A DNA stretch of 64,000 nucleotides, from positions 52,500-116,499 of the forward strand of contig NZ_VLKT01000022.1 in NCBI RefSeq assembly GCF_007830515.1. Direction: 5' to 3'. Below, in pieces: positions 17,753 to 26,966 of the stretch. The notes under the pieces are model-generated. The model was not told where the DNA came from, searched no databases, and saw only the letters and a program-made list of their open reading frames with translations. Each line of letters starts with the position of its first letter. The first letter of the stretch is position 1. This DNA is from Mesorhizobium tianshanense. Its GTDB lineage: Bacteria > Pseudomonadota > Alphaproteobacteria > Rhizobiales > Rhizobiaceae. The translations under genes and the position numbers were made by a program.

Positions 17753-18622
17753 CTATCTGGCGCCTGCGCCTCTGCGGAAGTCCGACGGCGACATGCCGGC
17801 CAGCTTGCGGAACGACTTGTTGAAGGCGCTGAGCGAACCGAAGCCGGAGTCCATGGCGACGCGCAGCACGTTGGCGTCCTGGTGCATCAGCAGCGCCTGC
17901 GCGTAGCTGAGCCGCAACAAGTTGACATATTCGTTGAGCGTCATGCCGGTCGATTTCTTGAAAATGCTCATGGCGTATTTGGGATGGATGTCGGCCGCCG
18001 CCGCGATGTCCACGCAGTCGATGTCGTAGAGGAAATTCTCCGCGATGAAGTCGCACATGCGCCCGACATTGCGCAGGGATTGCTGGTCGAAGGGACTGCC
18101 TGCTTCCTGCTCGATCGGGTTTTCGGGGGCGAGCCGGTAGGGCTCGAACCGCACTCGCTCCAGCCGCAGCAGGAGTTCGTTGACGGCGTGCTCGGCCCTG
18201 GCTGGATTGCCCGACCGGACATAGCGGTTCCAGCGCTCGAAATTGTCGTTGTCGGACCGGTCGGTGGCATTGGTCACCAATGTCGCGCCCGTCATCAGCC
18301 GGTTGCGAACGTCCGCCGGCAAATGCAACCGGAAGAAGTGCACAAGCGGCAGATGCGCGCCGGCAAAGACGGCATCGTCCGACGCATCCACCATCTGGTG
18401 CGGCAGGCCGCCCCAGAACAGGCACATCTCGCCCGCCGACAGCGAGATCTCGTGATCGTTCATGCGGTAGTGGACAGTGCCGCATATGATGAAGTTCACC
18501 TCGACCTGGGCATGCCAATGCGGCTTGAGCATCACCAGCGGATGATTGTGAAACGTCTGCAGGAGCAGCGGCAGGCCTTCCACGCTGCTGGCGCCGGGCT
18601 GGTAAAACGGCCTTTGCGGCAT
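17753..18622 (-). CDS. AraC-family transcriptional regulator
   Basis: 289 residues. The N-terminal cupin-like sensing domain (PHWHAQVEVNFIICGTVHYRM...GEMCLFWGGLPHQMV) resembles MelR-type regulators. The C-terminal double helix-turn-helix runs from about 195 (VDIAAAADIHPKYAMSIFKKSTGMTLNEYV) to the end (AMDSGFGSLSAFNKSFRKLAGMSPSDFRR). The ATG at 18622 has GGAAAG in front; a TTG 15 bases upstream is an alternative. It is divergent from the sugar ABC operon and most likely controls it in response to the imported sugar. Confidence 0.9.
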   Translation of the reverse strand: MPQRPFYQPGASSVEGLPLLLQTFHNHPLVMLKPHWHAQVEVNFIICGTVHYRMNDHEISLSAGEMCLFWGGLPHQMVDASDDAVFAGAHLPLVHFFRLHLPADVRNRLMTGATLVTNATDRSDNDNFERWNRYVRSGNPARAEHAVNELLLRLERVRFEPYRLAPENPIEQEAGSPFDQQSLRNVGRMCDFIAENFLYDIDCVDIAAAADIHPKYAMSIFKKSTGMTLNEYVNLLRLSYAQALLMHQDANVLRVAMDSGFGSLSAFNKSFRKLAGMSPSDFRRGAGAR

Positions 18623-18674
18623 CTTACTTTCCGCCAATTTCTTATTCCCTTTGTCGCGGACAAGCCTTCCCCAC

Positions 18675-18689
18675 TGCCTAGTCTAGGCA
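18675..18689. promoter_or_regulatory. Palindrome in the AraC / ABC operon divergent promoter region
   Basis: TGCCTAG-T-CTAGGCA is a perfect 7-bp-arm palindrome, 40 bases before the binding-protein start and 53 bases before the regulator start. It is a candidate operator or the site of a symmetric regulator. AraC proteins usually bind direct repeats, so another factor is possible. Confidence 0.5.
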
Positions 18690-18728
18690 CGCTCGCGAAG
18701 AGAGAGCAAATGAAATGGGAGGATTTCG

Positions 18729-20000
18729 ATGCGCACCATATTGACTTGCGCCGCGCTCGCGCTTGCCCTGGGCTCAGCCCCGGCCTTTGCGCAATCCGGC
18801 GAAATCACGATCTGGAGCTGGAACGTCGCCGCTTCATCGCTTAAGGCTACCATAGAAGGCTTCAATAAGCAGTTTCCCGACATCAAGGTCACCGTCCAGG
18901 ATCTCGGCAACCAGCCGACCTACGACAAGTCGATCGCCGGCTGCGCCGCCGGCGGCGAGGGGCTGCCTGATATCGTGACGATCGAGAACGGCGAAGCCGA
19001 GAACTACTGGAGCCAGTTCCCGGACTGCTTCGTCGACCTTCACACGCTAGGCTATGCGGCCGAAGACCAGGCGAAATTCCCCGATTTCAAGCGCACCGAA
19101 CTCGAAGTGGAAGACAAGGCCTATTCGATGCCGTGGGATTCGGGCCCGGTGGCGATGTTCTACCGCCGCGACTTCTACGAGGAGGCCGGCGTCGATCCTA
19201 CCTCGATCAAGACCTGGGACGATTTCATTGTCGCCGGCAAGAAGATCCAGGACGCCAATCCCGGCGTGACGATGACCAACGCCGATTTCAACGGCGATTC
19301 CGAATTCTTCCGGATGATCGCCAACGAGCAGGGCTGCGCCTATTTCGCCGCCGACGGGCAGTCGATCATCGTCAACCAGCCGGCCTGCGTGGCGTCGATG
19401 ACCAAGATCAAGGAGATGAAGGACGCCGGCATCATTTCCTCGGCCGACTGGAGCACCAAGATCACCAACAACACCGCCGGCAAGGTCGCCAGCCAGATGT
19501 ATGGCGGCTGGTACGAGGGCACCATACGCACCGAATCGCCCGACGGCAGCGGCAAATGGGGCGTCTACCTGATGCCGAGCCTCACTGCCGACGGCCCGCG
19601 CGCCGCCAATCTCGGTGGCTCGTCGCTCGCCATCACCTCGGTGTCCAACAACAAGGAAGCCGCCTACGCCTACCTGAAATACTCGCTCGCGACCAACGAG
19701 GGCCAGATAGCCATGCTGAAGGGCTTCGGCCTCGTGCCGTCGCTGATCTCGGCGCTCGATGACCCCTATGTCTCCGAAGGCCAGCCCTATTGGGGCGGCC
19801 AGGCGGTGTGGAAGGACATCCTCGGCACCTTGCCCAAGGTCGTCCCCAGCCGCGGCACGCCGTTCCAGAGCGACGCGGAAATCATCGTCCGTTCGGTGCA
19901 GACCAAGTATCTGGGGGGCGGCTATCCGGACGCCAAGGCGGCGCTCGACGATGCCGCAAACCAGATCGCCTCGGCGACCGGCCTGCCGATCGAAGAGTGA
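18729..20000 (+). CDS. Sugar ABC transporter substrate-binding protein (family 1)
   Basis: 423-residue periplasmic binding protein. Signal peptide 1-21 (MRTILTCAALALALGSAPAFA). The mature part opens with GEITIWSWNVAASSLKATIEGFNKQFPDIKV, typical of carbohydrate-binding MalE/UgpB-like proteins, with the hinge segment SMPWDSGPVAMFYRRDF. The ATG is preceded by GGGAGGA. It is first of a complete import operon (binding protein, two permeases, ATPase, fusion oxidoreductase); a stable hairpin after it may raise its level. The sugar is not identifiable. Confidence 0.92.
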   Translation: MRTILTCAALALALGSAPAFAQSGEITIWSWNVAASSLKATIEGFNKQFPDIKVTVQDLGNQPTYDKSIAGCAAGGEGLPDIVTIENGEAENYWSQFPDCFVDLHTLGYAAEDQAKFPDFKRTELEVEDKAYSMPWDSGPVAMFYRRDFYEEAGVDPTSIKTWDDFIVAGKKIQDANPGVTMTNADFNGDSEFFRMIANEQGCAYFAADGQSIIVNQPACVASMTKIKEMKDAGIISSADWSTKITNNTAGKVASQMYGGWYEGTIRTESPDGSGKWGVYLMPSLTADGPRAANLGGSSLAITSVSNNKEAAYAYLKYSLATNEGQIAMLKGFGLVPSLISALDDPYVSEGQPYWGGQAVWKDILGTLPKVVPSRGTPFQSDAEIIVRSVQTKYLGGGYPDAKAALDDAANQIASATGLPIEE

Positions 20001-20016
20001 TCTGGATGCAGCTCTT

Positions 20017-20039
20017 CCTTCTCCCCTTGTGGGAGAAGG
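20017..20039. repeat. Intercistronic palindrome (CTTCTCCC / GGGAGAAG family)
   Basis: CCTTCTCCC at 20017-20025 and GGGAGAAGG at 20031-20039 form a perfect 9-bp-arm hairpin just after the binding-protein gene. It belongs to the palindrome family also seen at 26641, 42640 and 56346. Confidence 0.8.
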
Positions 20040-20098
20040 AAAGACCGCACTCACCTCGGCAGTAAGCCGGCAAACCTAGAAACGGGAAGGAGGCAACG

Positions 20099-20959
20099 AT
20101 GCGCTATCAGAACGCCACGGCGTACCGCTTCCTCGCGCCCTACCTGCTGATCTTCTCGATCTTCTGGCTGTGGCCGATCATCGACTCCTTCCTGATCTCC
20201 TTTCAGGCGACGCGCACCGTGCCGTGGCGGTTCTCGCCCACCTTCAACTGGGGCCGGCTAATCGGCGACCCGGCCTTCTTCAATGCGTTGAAGAACACGC
20301 TGCTCATCCTCGTCATCCAGGTGCCGGTGATGATCACTTTGGCGATCGTGATGGCCGTGCTTTTGAACTCGCCGCTGCTGAAAGCGAGAGGCCTGTTCCG
20401 CTTCGCCTTCTTCGCCCCGGTCGTCGTCGGCGAAGTCGCCTATTCGGCGGTCTTCCGGCTGATGTTCAACCTCGATTACGGCATCATCAACAAGCTGCTG
20501 AACAGCGTCGGCTTGCCCAGCATCGACTGGTTTTCCAACGTCACGCCGGCGATGGCGGTCATCATGATCGCGGTGACCTGGCGCTGGGCCGGCTACAACG
20601 CCATCATCCTGCTCGCCGGCCTGCAGTCTATCCCCCAGGATGTCTACGAGGCGGCGACGCTGGACCGCGTCAGCAAGCTCAAGCAGTTCATCTACATCAC
20701 CCTGCCGCTGCTCAAGCCGATCATCGTGTTCTGCGCCGTGCTGTCGATCATCGGCACCATGCAGCTGTTCACCGAGCCGTTCCTGATCACGGAGCGCGGC
20801 GGACCGGGCGGCGGCACCGAAACGCTCGGCCTGCTGCTTTACCGCCAGGGCTTCAGATCGCTCAATTTCGGTTACGCCTCGGCCATCGCCTACACCATGG
20901 CCGGGCTGGCGATCGCCATCTCGCTCGTCCAGCTGTGGCTGACGAGGGACCCGAAATGA
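20099..20959 (+). CDS. Sugar ABC transporter permease (MalF-like)
   Basis: 286-residue inner-membrane protein with about six membrane segments. The cytoplasmic EAA loop is EAATLDRVSKLKQFIYITLPLLKP (about 182-205), where the ATPase docks. The start FLAPYLLIFSIFWLWPIIDSFLISF is typical for MalF-type permeases without the large periplasmic insertion. An AAGGAGGC site precedes the ATG. The stop overlaps the next permease start (ATGA). Confidence 0.94.
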   Translation: MRYQNATAYRFLAPYLLIFSIFWLWPIIDSFLISFQATRTVPWRFSPTFNWGRLIGDPAFFNALKNTLLILVIQVPVMITLAIVMAVLLNSPLLKARGLFRFAFFAPVVVGEVAYSAVFRLMFNLDYGIINKLLNSVGLPSIDWFSNVTPAMAVIMIAVTWRWAGYNAIILLAGLQSIPQDVYEAATLDRVSKLKQFIYITLPLLKPIIVFCAVLSIIGTMQLFTEPFLITERGGPGGGTETLGLLLYRQGFRSLNFGYASAIAYTMAGLAIAISLVQLWLTRDPK

Positions 20960-21792
20960 GCTCGCGTTCAGCTTCCAAACTGGGACGCAGCATCGCGCTG
21001 CATCTCTTCCTGACGCCGCTGGCGCTGATCTGGCTGTTTCCGCTGTGGATGATGGTGATCTTTTCGACCATGCCCGACAGAGGCATCTTCAGCCCCAGCA
21101 TCGAACTTTTGCCGCACGGCAATTTCCTCGACAATGTCAACAATTTGCAGCGCGACACGAATTTCATCGGCGCCATCGGCATCTCCGTCTCGGTGGCCGT
21201 GACCTATACATTCCTGTCGGTGATGCTCACCTCGATGGCCGGCTGGGCGCTGGCGCGCTACCAGTTCTTCGGCAAGGGCCTGGTCGTCGCAATCATCCTC
21301 GGCACCATCACGCTTCCCTATGCGGTCGTGCTGATCCCGCAATTCATCATGGTGGCGCGCGACTTCAAGCTCGCCAACACCTGGGTGGCGCTGATCGTGC
21401 CGCCGCTCTTCAACTCGCTTGGCGTCCTGTTCATGCGGCAAGCCTTCTCGATGATGCCGCATGAGCTGTTCGACGCCGCTCGGGTCGAGGGGGTCAAGGA
21501 ATGGCGGATATTCCTGTTCGTCGCGCTGCCGCTGGCGCGGCCGATGCTGGCGGCGCTCGCCATCATCCTGTTCCTTGCCTCCTGGAACAACTATCTCTGG
21601 CCGCTGCTGATCAATTCCAAACCCGGCGCGATGACGGCACCGGTGGCGCTCGGCACGCTGATCGGCCTCACCAAAGTGTCGTGGGGCGGCATCATGGCGG
21701 GCGCCGTGATGCTGACCGCGCCAATGCTCGTCGTGTTCGTGCTCTTGCAGCGTCATTTCATCGCCGGCATCGCCGCCGGCGCCATCAAATAA
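20956..21792 (+). CDS. Sugar ABC transporter permease (MalG-like)
   Basis: 278-residue inner-membrane permease with six predicted segments and the EAA loop DAARVEGVKEWRIFLFVALPLARP. The ATG at 20956 overlaps the preceding stop by four bases, the expected coupling of a heterodimeric permease pair; the much longer frame open upstream is only a shadow of the first permease. Confidence 0.94.
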   Translation: MSSRSASKLGRSIALHLFLTPLALIWLFPLWMMVIFSTMPDRGIFSPSIELLPHGNFLDNVNNLQRDTNFIGAIGISVSVAVTYTFLSVMLTSMAGWALARYQFFGKGLVVAIILGTITLPYAVVLIPQFIMVARDFKLANTWVALIVPPLFNSLGVLFMRQAFSMMPHELFDAARVEGVKEWRIFLFVALPLARPMLAALAIILFLASWNNYLWPLLINSKPGAMTAPVALGTLIGLTKVSWGGIMAGAVMLTAPMLVVFVLLQRHFIAGIAAGAIK

Positions 21793-21806
21793 ATCAGGGA
21801 GATTGA

Positions 21807-22880
21807 ATGGCGGGTGTCTTGCTCAACAACGTCGTCAAGCGCTTTGGTGATTTCGAGATCATTCACGGCGCCAGCCTCGATATCGCCGACGGCGAGTTCG
21901 TCGTTTTCGTCGGCCCCTCGGGCTGCGGAAAGTCGACGCTGCTGAGGATGATCGCCGGGCTGGAGGACATCAGCGGCGGCGAGATCGCCATCGGCGGCAA
22001 GACGGTGAACGATGTCGAGCCGGCCGACCGCGGCATCGCTATGGTGTTCCAGTCCTACGCGCTCTACCCGCATATGAGCGTCGAGCAGAATCTAAGCTTC
22101 GGGCTGAGGATGAACGGCAACCCGAAGGCCGATACCGACCGGCGCGTCAAGAAAGCGGCCGAGATACTGCACATCACCGATCTGATGGCGCGCCGCCCGC
22201 GACAGCTTTCCGGCGGCCAACGCCAGCGTGTCGCCATTGGTCGCGCCATCGTGCGCGAACCGCAGGTGTTCCTGTTCGACGAGCCGCTCAGCAATCTCGA
22301 TGCCGAGCTCAGGGTGCAGATGCGGGTCGAGATCTCGCGTCTTCACAAGGAGCTCGGCACGACGATGATCTACGTCACGCACGACCAGATCGAGGCGATG
22401 ACGCTGGCCGACAGGATCGTGGTGCTGCGTGGCGGCCATGTCGAGCAGATCGGCAGGCCGCTCGATCTTTACAGTGACCCTGACAATCAGTTCGTCGCGG
22501 GTTTTGTCGGATCGCCGAAGATGAACTTCATCACCGCCCGGGTCCTGGAGCGCGGCGCTTCCGGTGTGACGGTCGAATTGGCAGGCGGGACGCGTCTTAC
22601 ACAGCCGCTGAACGGGCCGGCGCCCGAACCGGGAAGCAAGGTTGTGGTGGGCGTTCGCCCAGAACATTTCGGCCATGCCGGAAAGGGCGATGCCGACCTT
22701 TCTGTGACCATTGACGTGGTCGAGCATCTGGGCGGCACGAGCTTCCTCTACGCCAGTACTGCGGCTGGCGACGATATCGTCATTCAGCGCGACGCGGCCG
22801 AGGTATCCGACGCCCCGGAGATCACCGTTTCCATCCGCAAATCTTATTTATTCGACGACAAAGGACGGCGGCTGCGCTGA
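21807..22880 (+). CDS. Sugar ABC transporter ATPase (UgpC/MsmK type)
   Basis: 357 residues. Walker A GPSGCGKST (about 39-47), Q loop, signature LSGGQRQRVAIGRAI, Walker B VFLFDEPLSNLDAELR and switch His in VTHDQIEAM are all intact. The C-terminal regulatory TOBE/MOP domain (about 240-357, with VVVGVRPEHFG) marks it as a carbohydrate-uptake importer subunit. The ATG follows AGGGAG by a few bases, 14 bases after the second permease. Confidence 0.95.
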   Translation: MAGVLLNNVVKRFGDFEIIHGASLDIADGEFVVFVGPSGCGKSTLLRMIAGLEDISGGEIAIGGKTVNDVEPADRGIAMVFQSYALYPHMSVEQNLSFGLRMNGNPKADTDRRVKKAAEILHITDLMARRPRQLSGGQRQRVAIGRAIVREPQVFLFDEPLSNLDAELRVQMRVEISRLHKELGTTMIYVTHDQIEAMTLADRIVVLRGGHVEQIGRPLDLYSDPDNQFVAGFVGSPKMNFITARVLERGASGVTVELAGGTRLTQPLNGPAPEPGSKVVVGVRPEHFGHAGKGDADLSVTIDVVEHLGGTSFLYASTAAGDDIVIQRDAAEVSDAPEITVSIRKSYLFDDKGRRLR

Positions 22881-22914
22881 CGGCCAGTTCGTCTCAAATC
22901 CCAGGAGAATGACA

Positions 22915-24951
22915 ATGACTTCAATCGCGCCCATCCGCTGGGGCATTCTCGGGCCCGGCACCATCGCCAAGGCCTTTGCCGGCGGCGTGGCCCATTCGCG
23001 CACCGGCACATTGGCCGCTATCGGCGCGCGCAATTCCGGCAAATCAGGCCTCGCCGAAAACTTTCCCGGTGCTCGCTTCCTCAACGGCTACGAGGCTCTG
23101 CTTGCGGACCCGAGCGTCGATGCCATCTACATTTCGACGCCGCATCCCAGCCACGCCGAATGGGCGATCAAGGCGGCAGAGGCCGGAAAGCATGTGCTTT
23201 GCGAAAAGCCGATGGGGCTGACCGCCTTCGAGGCCGACGCGATGATCCATGCGGCGCGCAAGGCCGGCACCTTTCTCGGTGAAGCCTTCATGTACCGGCT
23301 GCATCCGCAGACGGCAAAGCTGGTCGAGCTGGTCAGGTCCGGCGCGATCGGCGAGGTGCGCATGGTGAAGTCGAGCTTCGGCTTCGCCATGCCGGGCTTC
23401 ATGCCGGAGCACCGGCTCTATGCGAACGATCTCGCCGGCGGCGGCATTCTCGACGTCGGCGGCTATCCCGTCTCGATGGCGCGGCTGATTGCCGGGGCAG
23501 CAGCGGGAGAACCTTTCGTCGAGCCGGATAGGGTAGCTGGTGCTGCGCATCTCGGCCAATCCGGCGTCGACGAATGGGCTTCGGCGCTGCTGCATTTTCC
23601 GGGTGGCATCGTCGCTGAAGTCTCCTGCGGCATCTCGCTGGCCCAGGACAATGTCCTGCGCATCCTCGGCACCAAGGGCCGCATCGAGGTCGCGGATTTC
23701 TGGTATGCGAGCGGCAAGGAAGGCGGCACCGGCGAGATTCGCATCATCCGGCCGGACGGCGAGGAGATTATCAGGATCAAGGAGGACCGCTGGCTTTACG
23801 CTTTCGAGGTCGACGCCGCCGGCGAGGCCATTCTTGCCGGAAAACAGGAATTTGCCTGGCCGGGCATGGGTTGGGCCGACAGCCTCGGCAATCTGCGCGT
23901 GCTCGACAAATGGCGCGCTGCGGTCGGGCTCGAATATGATATCGAGAAGCCGGCAAAGCGTCTCAACACCATCTCCGGCCGGCGACTGCGTTCCGGCGGC
24001 ACCGCGATCTCGAAGCGCGAAATTCCGGGTCTGCCGCGGCCGGCCTCGTGCCTTGCGCTCGGCTTCGAGGATTTCCGCACCTTCTCCTCGGGCACGATCC
24101 TGCTCGATGCCTATTTCGAGGCCGGCGGCAACGTCTTCGACACGGCCTACATCTATGGCTCGGGCTACACCGAGACGCTGCTCGGCCAATGGTTGAAGAA
24201 TCGTGGGGTGCGTGAGCAATCGGTGGTCATCGGCAAGGGCGCACACACTCCGCTCTGCTATCCCGATGTGATCGGCAAGCAGCTCACCCAGTCGCTCGAT
24301 CGGCTGCAGACCGATCATGTCGATGTCTATTTCATGCATCGCGACAATCCGGATGTGCCGGTCGGCGAATTCGTCGACGCGATGGACCAGGAGGTTAGGG
24401 CCGGCCGCATTCGCGGTCCGTTCGGTGGCTCGAACTGGACAAGGGAACGCATGGACGAGGCTATTGCCTATGCCGAGCGGACCGGCAAGCAAAAGCCCGG
24501 CGCGCTTTCGAACAATTTTTCGCTGGCCGAAATGCTGGAGCCGATCTGGGCAGGCTGCGTCACATCGTCAAGCGATGAATGGAAGGTCTGGCTGGCCGCC
24601 CGGCAGATGCCCAATTTCGCCTGGTCGAGCCAAGGGCGGGGTTTCTTCACCGACCGCGCTGGGCGTGACCAGCGCGACAATGAAGAGCTGGTGCGGGTCT
24701 GGTATTCGGAAAAGAATTTCGGCCGCCGCGACCGGGCCATCGAGCTCGCGAACAGGCTGGGCAAGAGCCCGATCCATGTCGCGCTGGCCTATGTCCTGGC
24801 GCAGCCCTTTCCATCCGTTCCGCTGATTGGACCGCGCACGCTCGATGAATTGGAGAACAGTCTGCAGGCGCTCGACATTGCGCTTTCGCCGGACGATCTG
24901 GCGTGGCTGGATGGCGGTTCGGATCGGACGCGCGCGCGAGGCCCAGGCTGA
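22915..24951 (+). CDS. Gfo/Idh/MocA oxidoreductase - aldo/keto reductase fusion
   Basis: 678 residues joining two unrelated redox folds. Residues 1-345 form a Gfo/Idh/MocA enzyme: Rossmann loop GILGPGTIAKAF (10-21) and the EKPMG motif (97-101). Residues about 360-678 form an aldo/keto reductase barrel with its catalytic tetrad visible: Asp409 and Tyr414 in FDTAYIYG, Lys441 in VIGKGAH and His475 in YFMHRDNP. Both halves look complete, so sequential oxidation/reduction or epimerisation of the imported sugar is plausible. The ATG at 22915 is chosen for AGGAG seven bases before it. Last gene of the sugar ABC operon. Confidence 0.9.
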   Translation: MTSIAPIRWGILGPGTIAKAFAGGVAHSRTGTLAAIGARNSGKSGLAENFPGARFLNGYEALLADPSVDAIYISTPHPSHAEWAIKAAEAGKHVLCEKPMGLTAFEADAMIHAARKAGTFLGEAFMYRLHPQTAKLVELVRSGAIGEVRMVKSSFGFAMPGFMPEHRLYANDLAGGGILDVGGYPVSMARLIAGAAAGEPFVEPDRVAGAAHLGQSGVDEWASALLHFPGGIVAEVSCGISLAQDNVLRILGTKGRIEVADFWYASGKEGGTGEIRIIRPDGEEIIRIKEDRWLYAFEVDAAGEAILAGKQEFAWPGMGWADSLGNLRVLDKWRAAVGLEYDIEKPAKRLNTISGRRLRSGGTAISKREIPGLPRPASCLALGFEDFRTFSSGTILLDAYFEAGGNVFDTAYIYGSGYTETLLGQWLKNRGVREQSVVIGKGAHTPLCYPDVIGKQLTQSLDRLQTDHVDVYFMHRDNPDVPVGEFVDAMDQEVRAGRIRGPFGGSNWTRERMDEAIAYAERTGKQKPGALSNNFSLAEMLEPIWAGCVTSSSDEWKVWLAARQMPNFAWSSQGRGFFTDRAGRDQRDNEELVRVWYSEKNFGRRDRAIELANRLGKSPIHVALAYVLAQPFPSVPLIGPRTLDELENSLQALDIALSPDDLAWLDGGSDRTRARGPG

Positions 24952-25137
24952 CGCTAGGGCAATCGGTTTCAGCGTTGCGCTGCCCCTCGTCCGCCTGCGC
25001 TCCTGCGCTGGTGGTTGGCGAAAGCGGAAGCGCCATCCAATCTCCCCCTTTGCGGGCAGGGCAATCGGCAGCCTCGCCGACGGCGCCTACTCCGGTGCCC
25101 TTGGGGCCGACACCCGGCCAGCCCCCACCCTACCCAC

Positions 25138-26571
25138 TCACCTCGGCCGGCGGTGCTTCCACGGCATCTCCCGTTCCAGCTGCGCGGAGACAGCGAGCAC
25201 GGTCGCTTCGTCGCCATAGCGGCCAACCAGCTGCACGCCGATCGGCACGCCGTCGTCGGACCAGCCGAGCGGCAGCGAGATCGCCGGCTGTCCCGAGATG
25301 TTGAAGGGGAAGGCGAAGACGGCGTCCGTCCACTTCGCATTGTAGCGGTCGATATCGGGTTCCGACATGTCGTAATAGCCGAAAGGTCGCGGCAGTTGCG
25401 TCAGGGTAGGGGTGATGAAGAGATCGTAGGGCAGGAGATCACCGACGATGTCGCGGCCGACCTGACGGATTGTCTCGACATCGGAGATGTGCCGGATGCC
25501 GCTTGTCGCGCGGCCGCGCTCGATGATCGCCCAGGTCACCGGCTCGACGTCAACCTGCGTCACCGGCCTGCCGATGACCGTTTCATGGTAACCGAAAGTT
25601 GCCGCCGTCTGCACGCAGGTCATGTTGGTGTAGGTCTTCCACACCACGTTGGCGTCGAGCGGCATGTCGTGCTCCTCGACGTCGTGTCCCAGGCGCTCGA
25701 GTGCCGCCACCGTCGCCAGCACCGTGGCCTTGACCTCGGGATCGATCGCCGTGCCGTTGGGCGGCGTGACGGTAAAGCCGATGCGCAGCCTTTTCGGCGC
25801 ACGCGCCGAAAGGCTGAGCCAGCTGCCGTCCGGGACCGGCGGCGTATAAGGATCGCCCGGCAGCGCGCCGGCCACGGCATCGAGATAGGCCGATGTGTCG
25901 CGCACCGTCCGCGAACAGCACAGGAAATAGGCGCCGCCGTACCAATAGTCGCCGAAGGGCGCCAGGCTGACGCGCCCGCGCGACGGTTTCAGGCCGACGA
26001 TGCCGCAGCAGGACGCCGGGACGCGGATCGAGCCGGCGCCATCGCTGGCCTCGGCGATCGGCACCATGCGCGAAGCGACGGCCGCCGCCGCGCCGCCGCT
26101 CGAGCCACCGGGCGTGATGCCGTCCTTCCACGGATTTTTCGTCGCGCCGTAAAGCTTTGGTTCGGTGGTGATCGACCATCCGTTTTCGGGCGCGTTGGAT
26201 TTGCCGACAAGCACCAGGCCCGCCGCCTTCATGCGGCGCACGACCTCGGTATCGAAGTCGGCGACAACGTCTTTGAGAAAGAAGCAGGCGTTGGTGTTCG
26301 GCGCCCCGGTCCAGGACGAGGCCAGTTCCTTGAGCAGGAACGGTACGCCGGCAAAGGGCGCGCTTCTGTCGACCGTTTCAGCCGAGGCGCGCGCCATGTC
26401 GTAGAGGCGGTGGACCACCGCGTTCAGCGCCGGGTTGAGCCGCTCGATCGTGATGATGGCCGCCTCGATAAGCTCAACCGGCGCAACCTCGCCGCACTGC
26501 ACCAGCCCGGCCAGATCCAGCGAGTCGGACTCAGCATAGGCCTCCAGGAAACTGTCGGTGATTTCAGACAT
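25138..26571 (-). CDS. Amidase signature family enzyme
   Basis: 477-residue hydrolase of the amidase signature family. The Ser-cisSer-Lys catalytic set is visible: Lys in PFLLKELASS, the Gly/Ser-rich PGGSSGGAAAAVAS, and the nucleophile in DGAGSIRVPASCCG. Gene start is the ATG at 26571, preceded by GGGAGAGAG; the 96 extra open codons upstream overlap repeat sequence. It is the last gene after the NitT/TauT-type ABC set and the Gfo/Idh enzyme, and may hydrolyse an amide brought in by that transporter. The substrate is unknown. Confidence 0.9.
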   Translation of the reverse strand: MSEITDSFLEAYAESDSLDLAGLVQCGEVAPVELIEAAIITIERLNPALNAVVHRLYDMARASAETVDRSAPFAGVPFLLKELASSWTGAPNTNACFFLKDVVADFDTEVVRRMKAAGLVLVGKSNAPENGWSITTEPKLYGATKNPWKDGITPGGSSGGAAAAVASRMVPIAEASDGAGSIRVPASCCGIVGLKPSRGRVSLAPFGDYWYGGAYFLCCSRTVRDTSAYLDAVAGALPGDPYTPPVPDGSWLSLSARAPKRLRIGFTVTPPNGTAIDPEVKATVLATVAALERLGHDVEEHDMPLDANVVWKTYTNMTCVQTAATFGYHETVIGRPVTQVDVEPVTWAIIERGRATSGIRHISDVETIRQVGRDIVGDLLPYDLFITPTLTQLPRPFGYYDMSEPDIDRYNAKWTDAVFAFPFNISGQPAISLPLGWSDDGVPIGVQLVGRYGDEATVLAVSAQLEREMPWKHRRPR

Positions 26572-26640
26572 GTCTCTCTCCCTCGTTCTGCCATGCCCAA
26601 AACGGCCCGGTGGCATCGCTCCAGGCCAATTGCCGATCGT

Positions 26641-26818
26641 GGCGCCGCCCCTCATCTGCCTGCCGGCATCTTCTCCCCGCAAACGGGGAGAAGGGGACTG
26701 GTCGCAACCCTGGCGCTCCCTCTGCAACGCCGGAGATTGGCGAAATCCTTTGCGAAGGCGTCCTTCTCCCGTCACTATACGGGGAGAAGTGCCCGGCAGG
26801 GCGATGAGGGGCAGCGCC
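26641..26818. repeat. Composite palindromic intergenic element
   Basis: Two long imperfect inverted arms (26641-26679 and 26780-26818, about 39 bases with a few mismatches) enclose about 100 bases. Within the arms are CTTCTCCCCG / CGGGGAGAAG-type hairpins. It fills most of the 395-base gap between the amidase and the Gfo/Idh gene and looks like a rhizobial intergenic mosaic (RIME-like) element. No gene is seen in the gap. Confidence 0.75.
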
Positions 26819-26966
26819 AAGATCGGCCGTTGTCGCTCAACACGGTTAATCGCTGTCATTCGTCTGAAGCGATCGCCCTATGAACGTTCCATATCTTCGC
26901 CAGCGCCTTTGTGATCACGCTCCGGGCTTGCAGGCGCCTCCTCTTCGCGCCGGCAGCCGGACTTTG

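Noticed and set aside
25015..26883. Plus-strand open frame of 622 codons opposite the amidase
   Set aside because: Basic, low-complexity translation without motifs; the amidase on the other strand has its full catalytic set.
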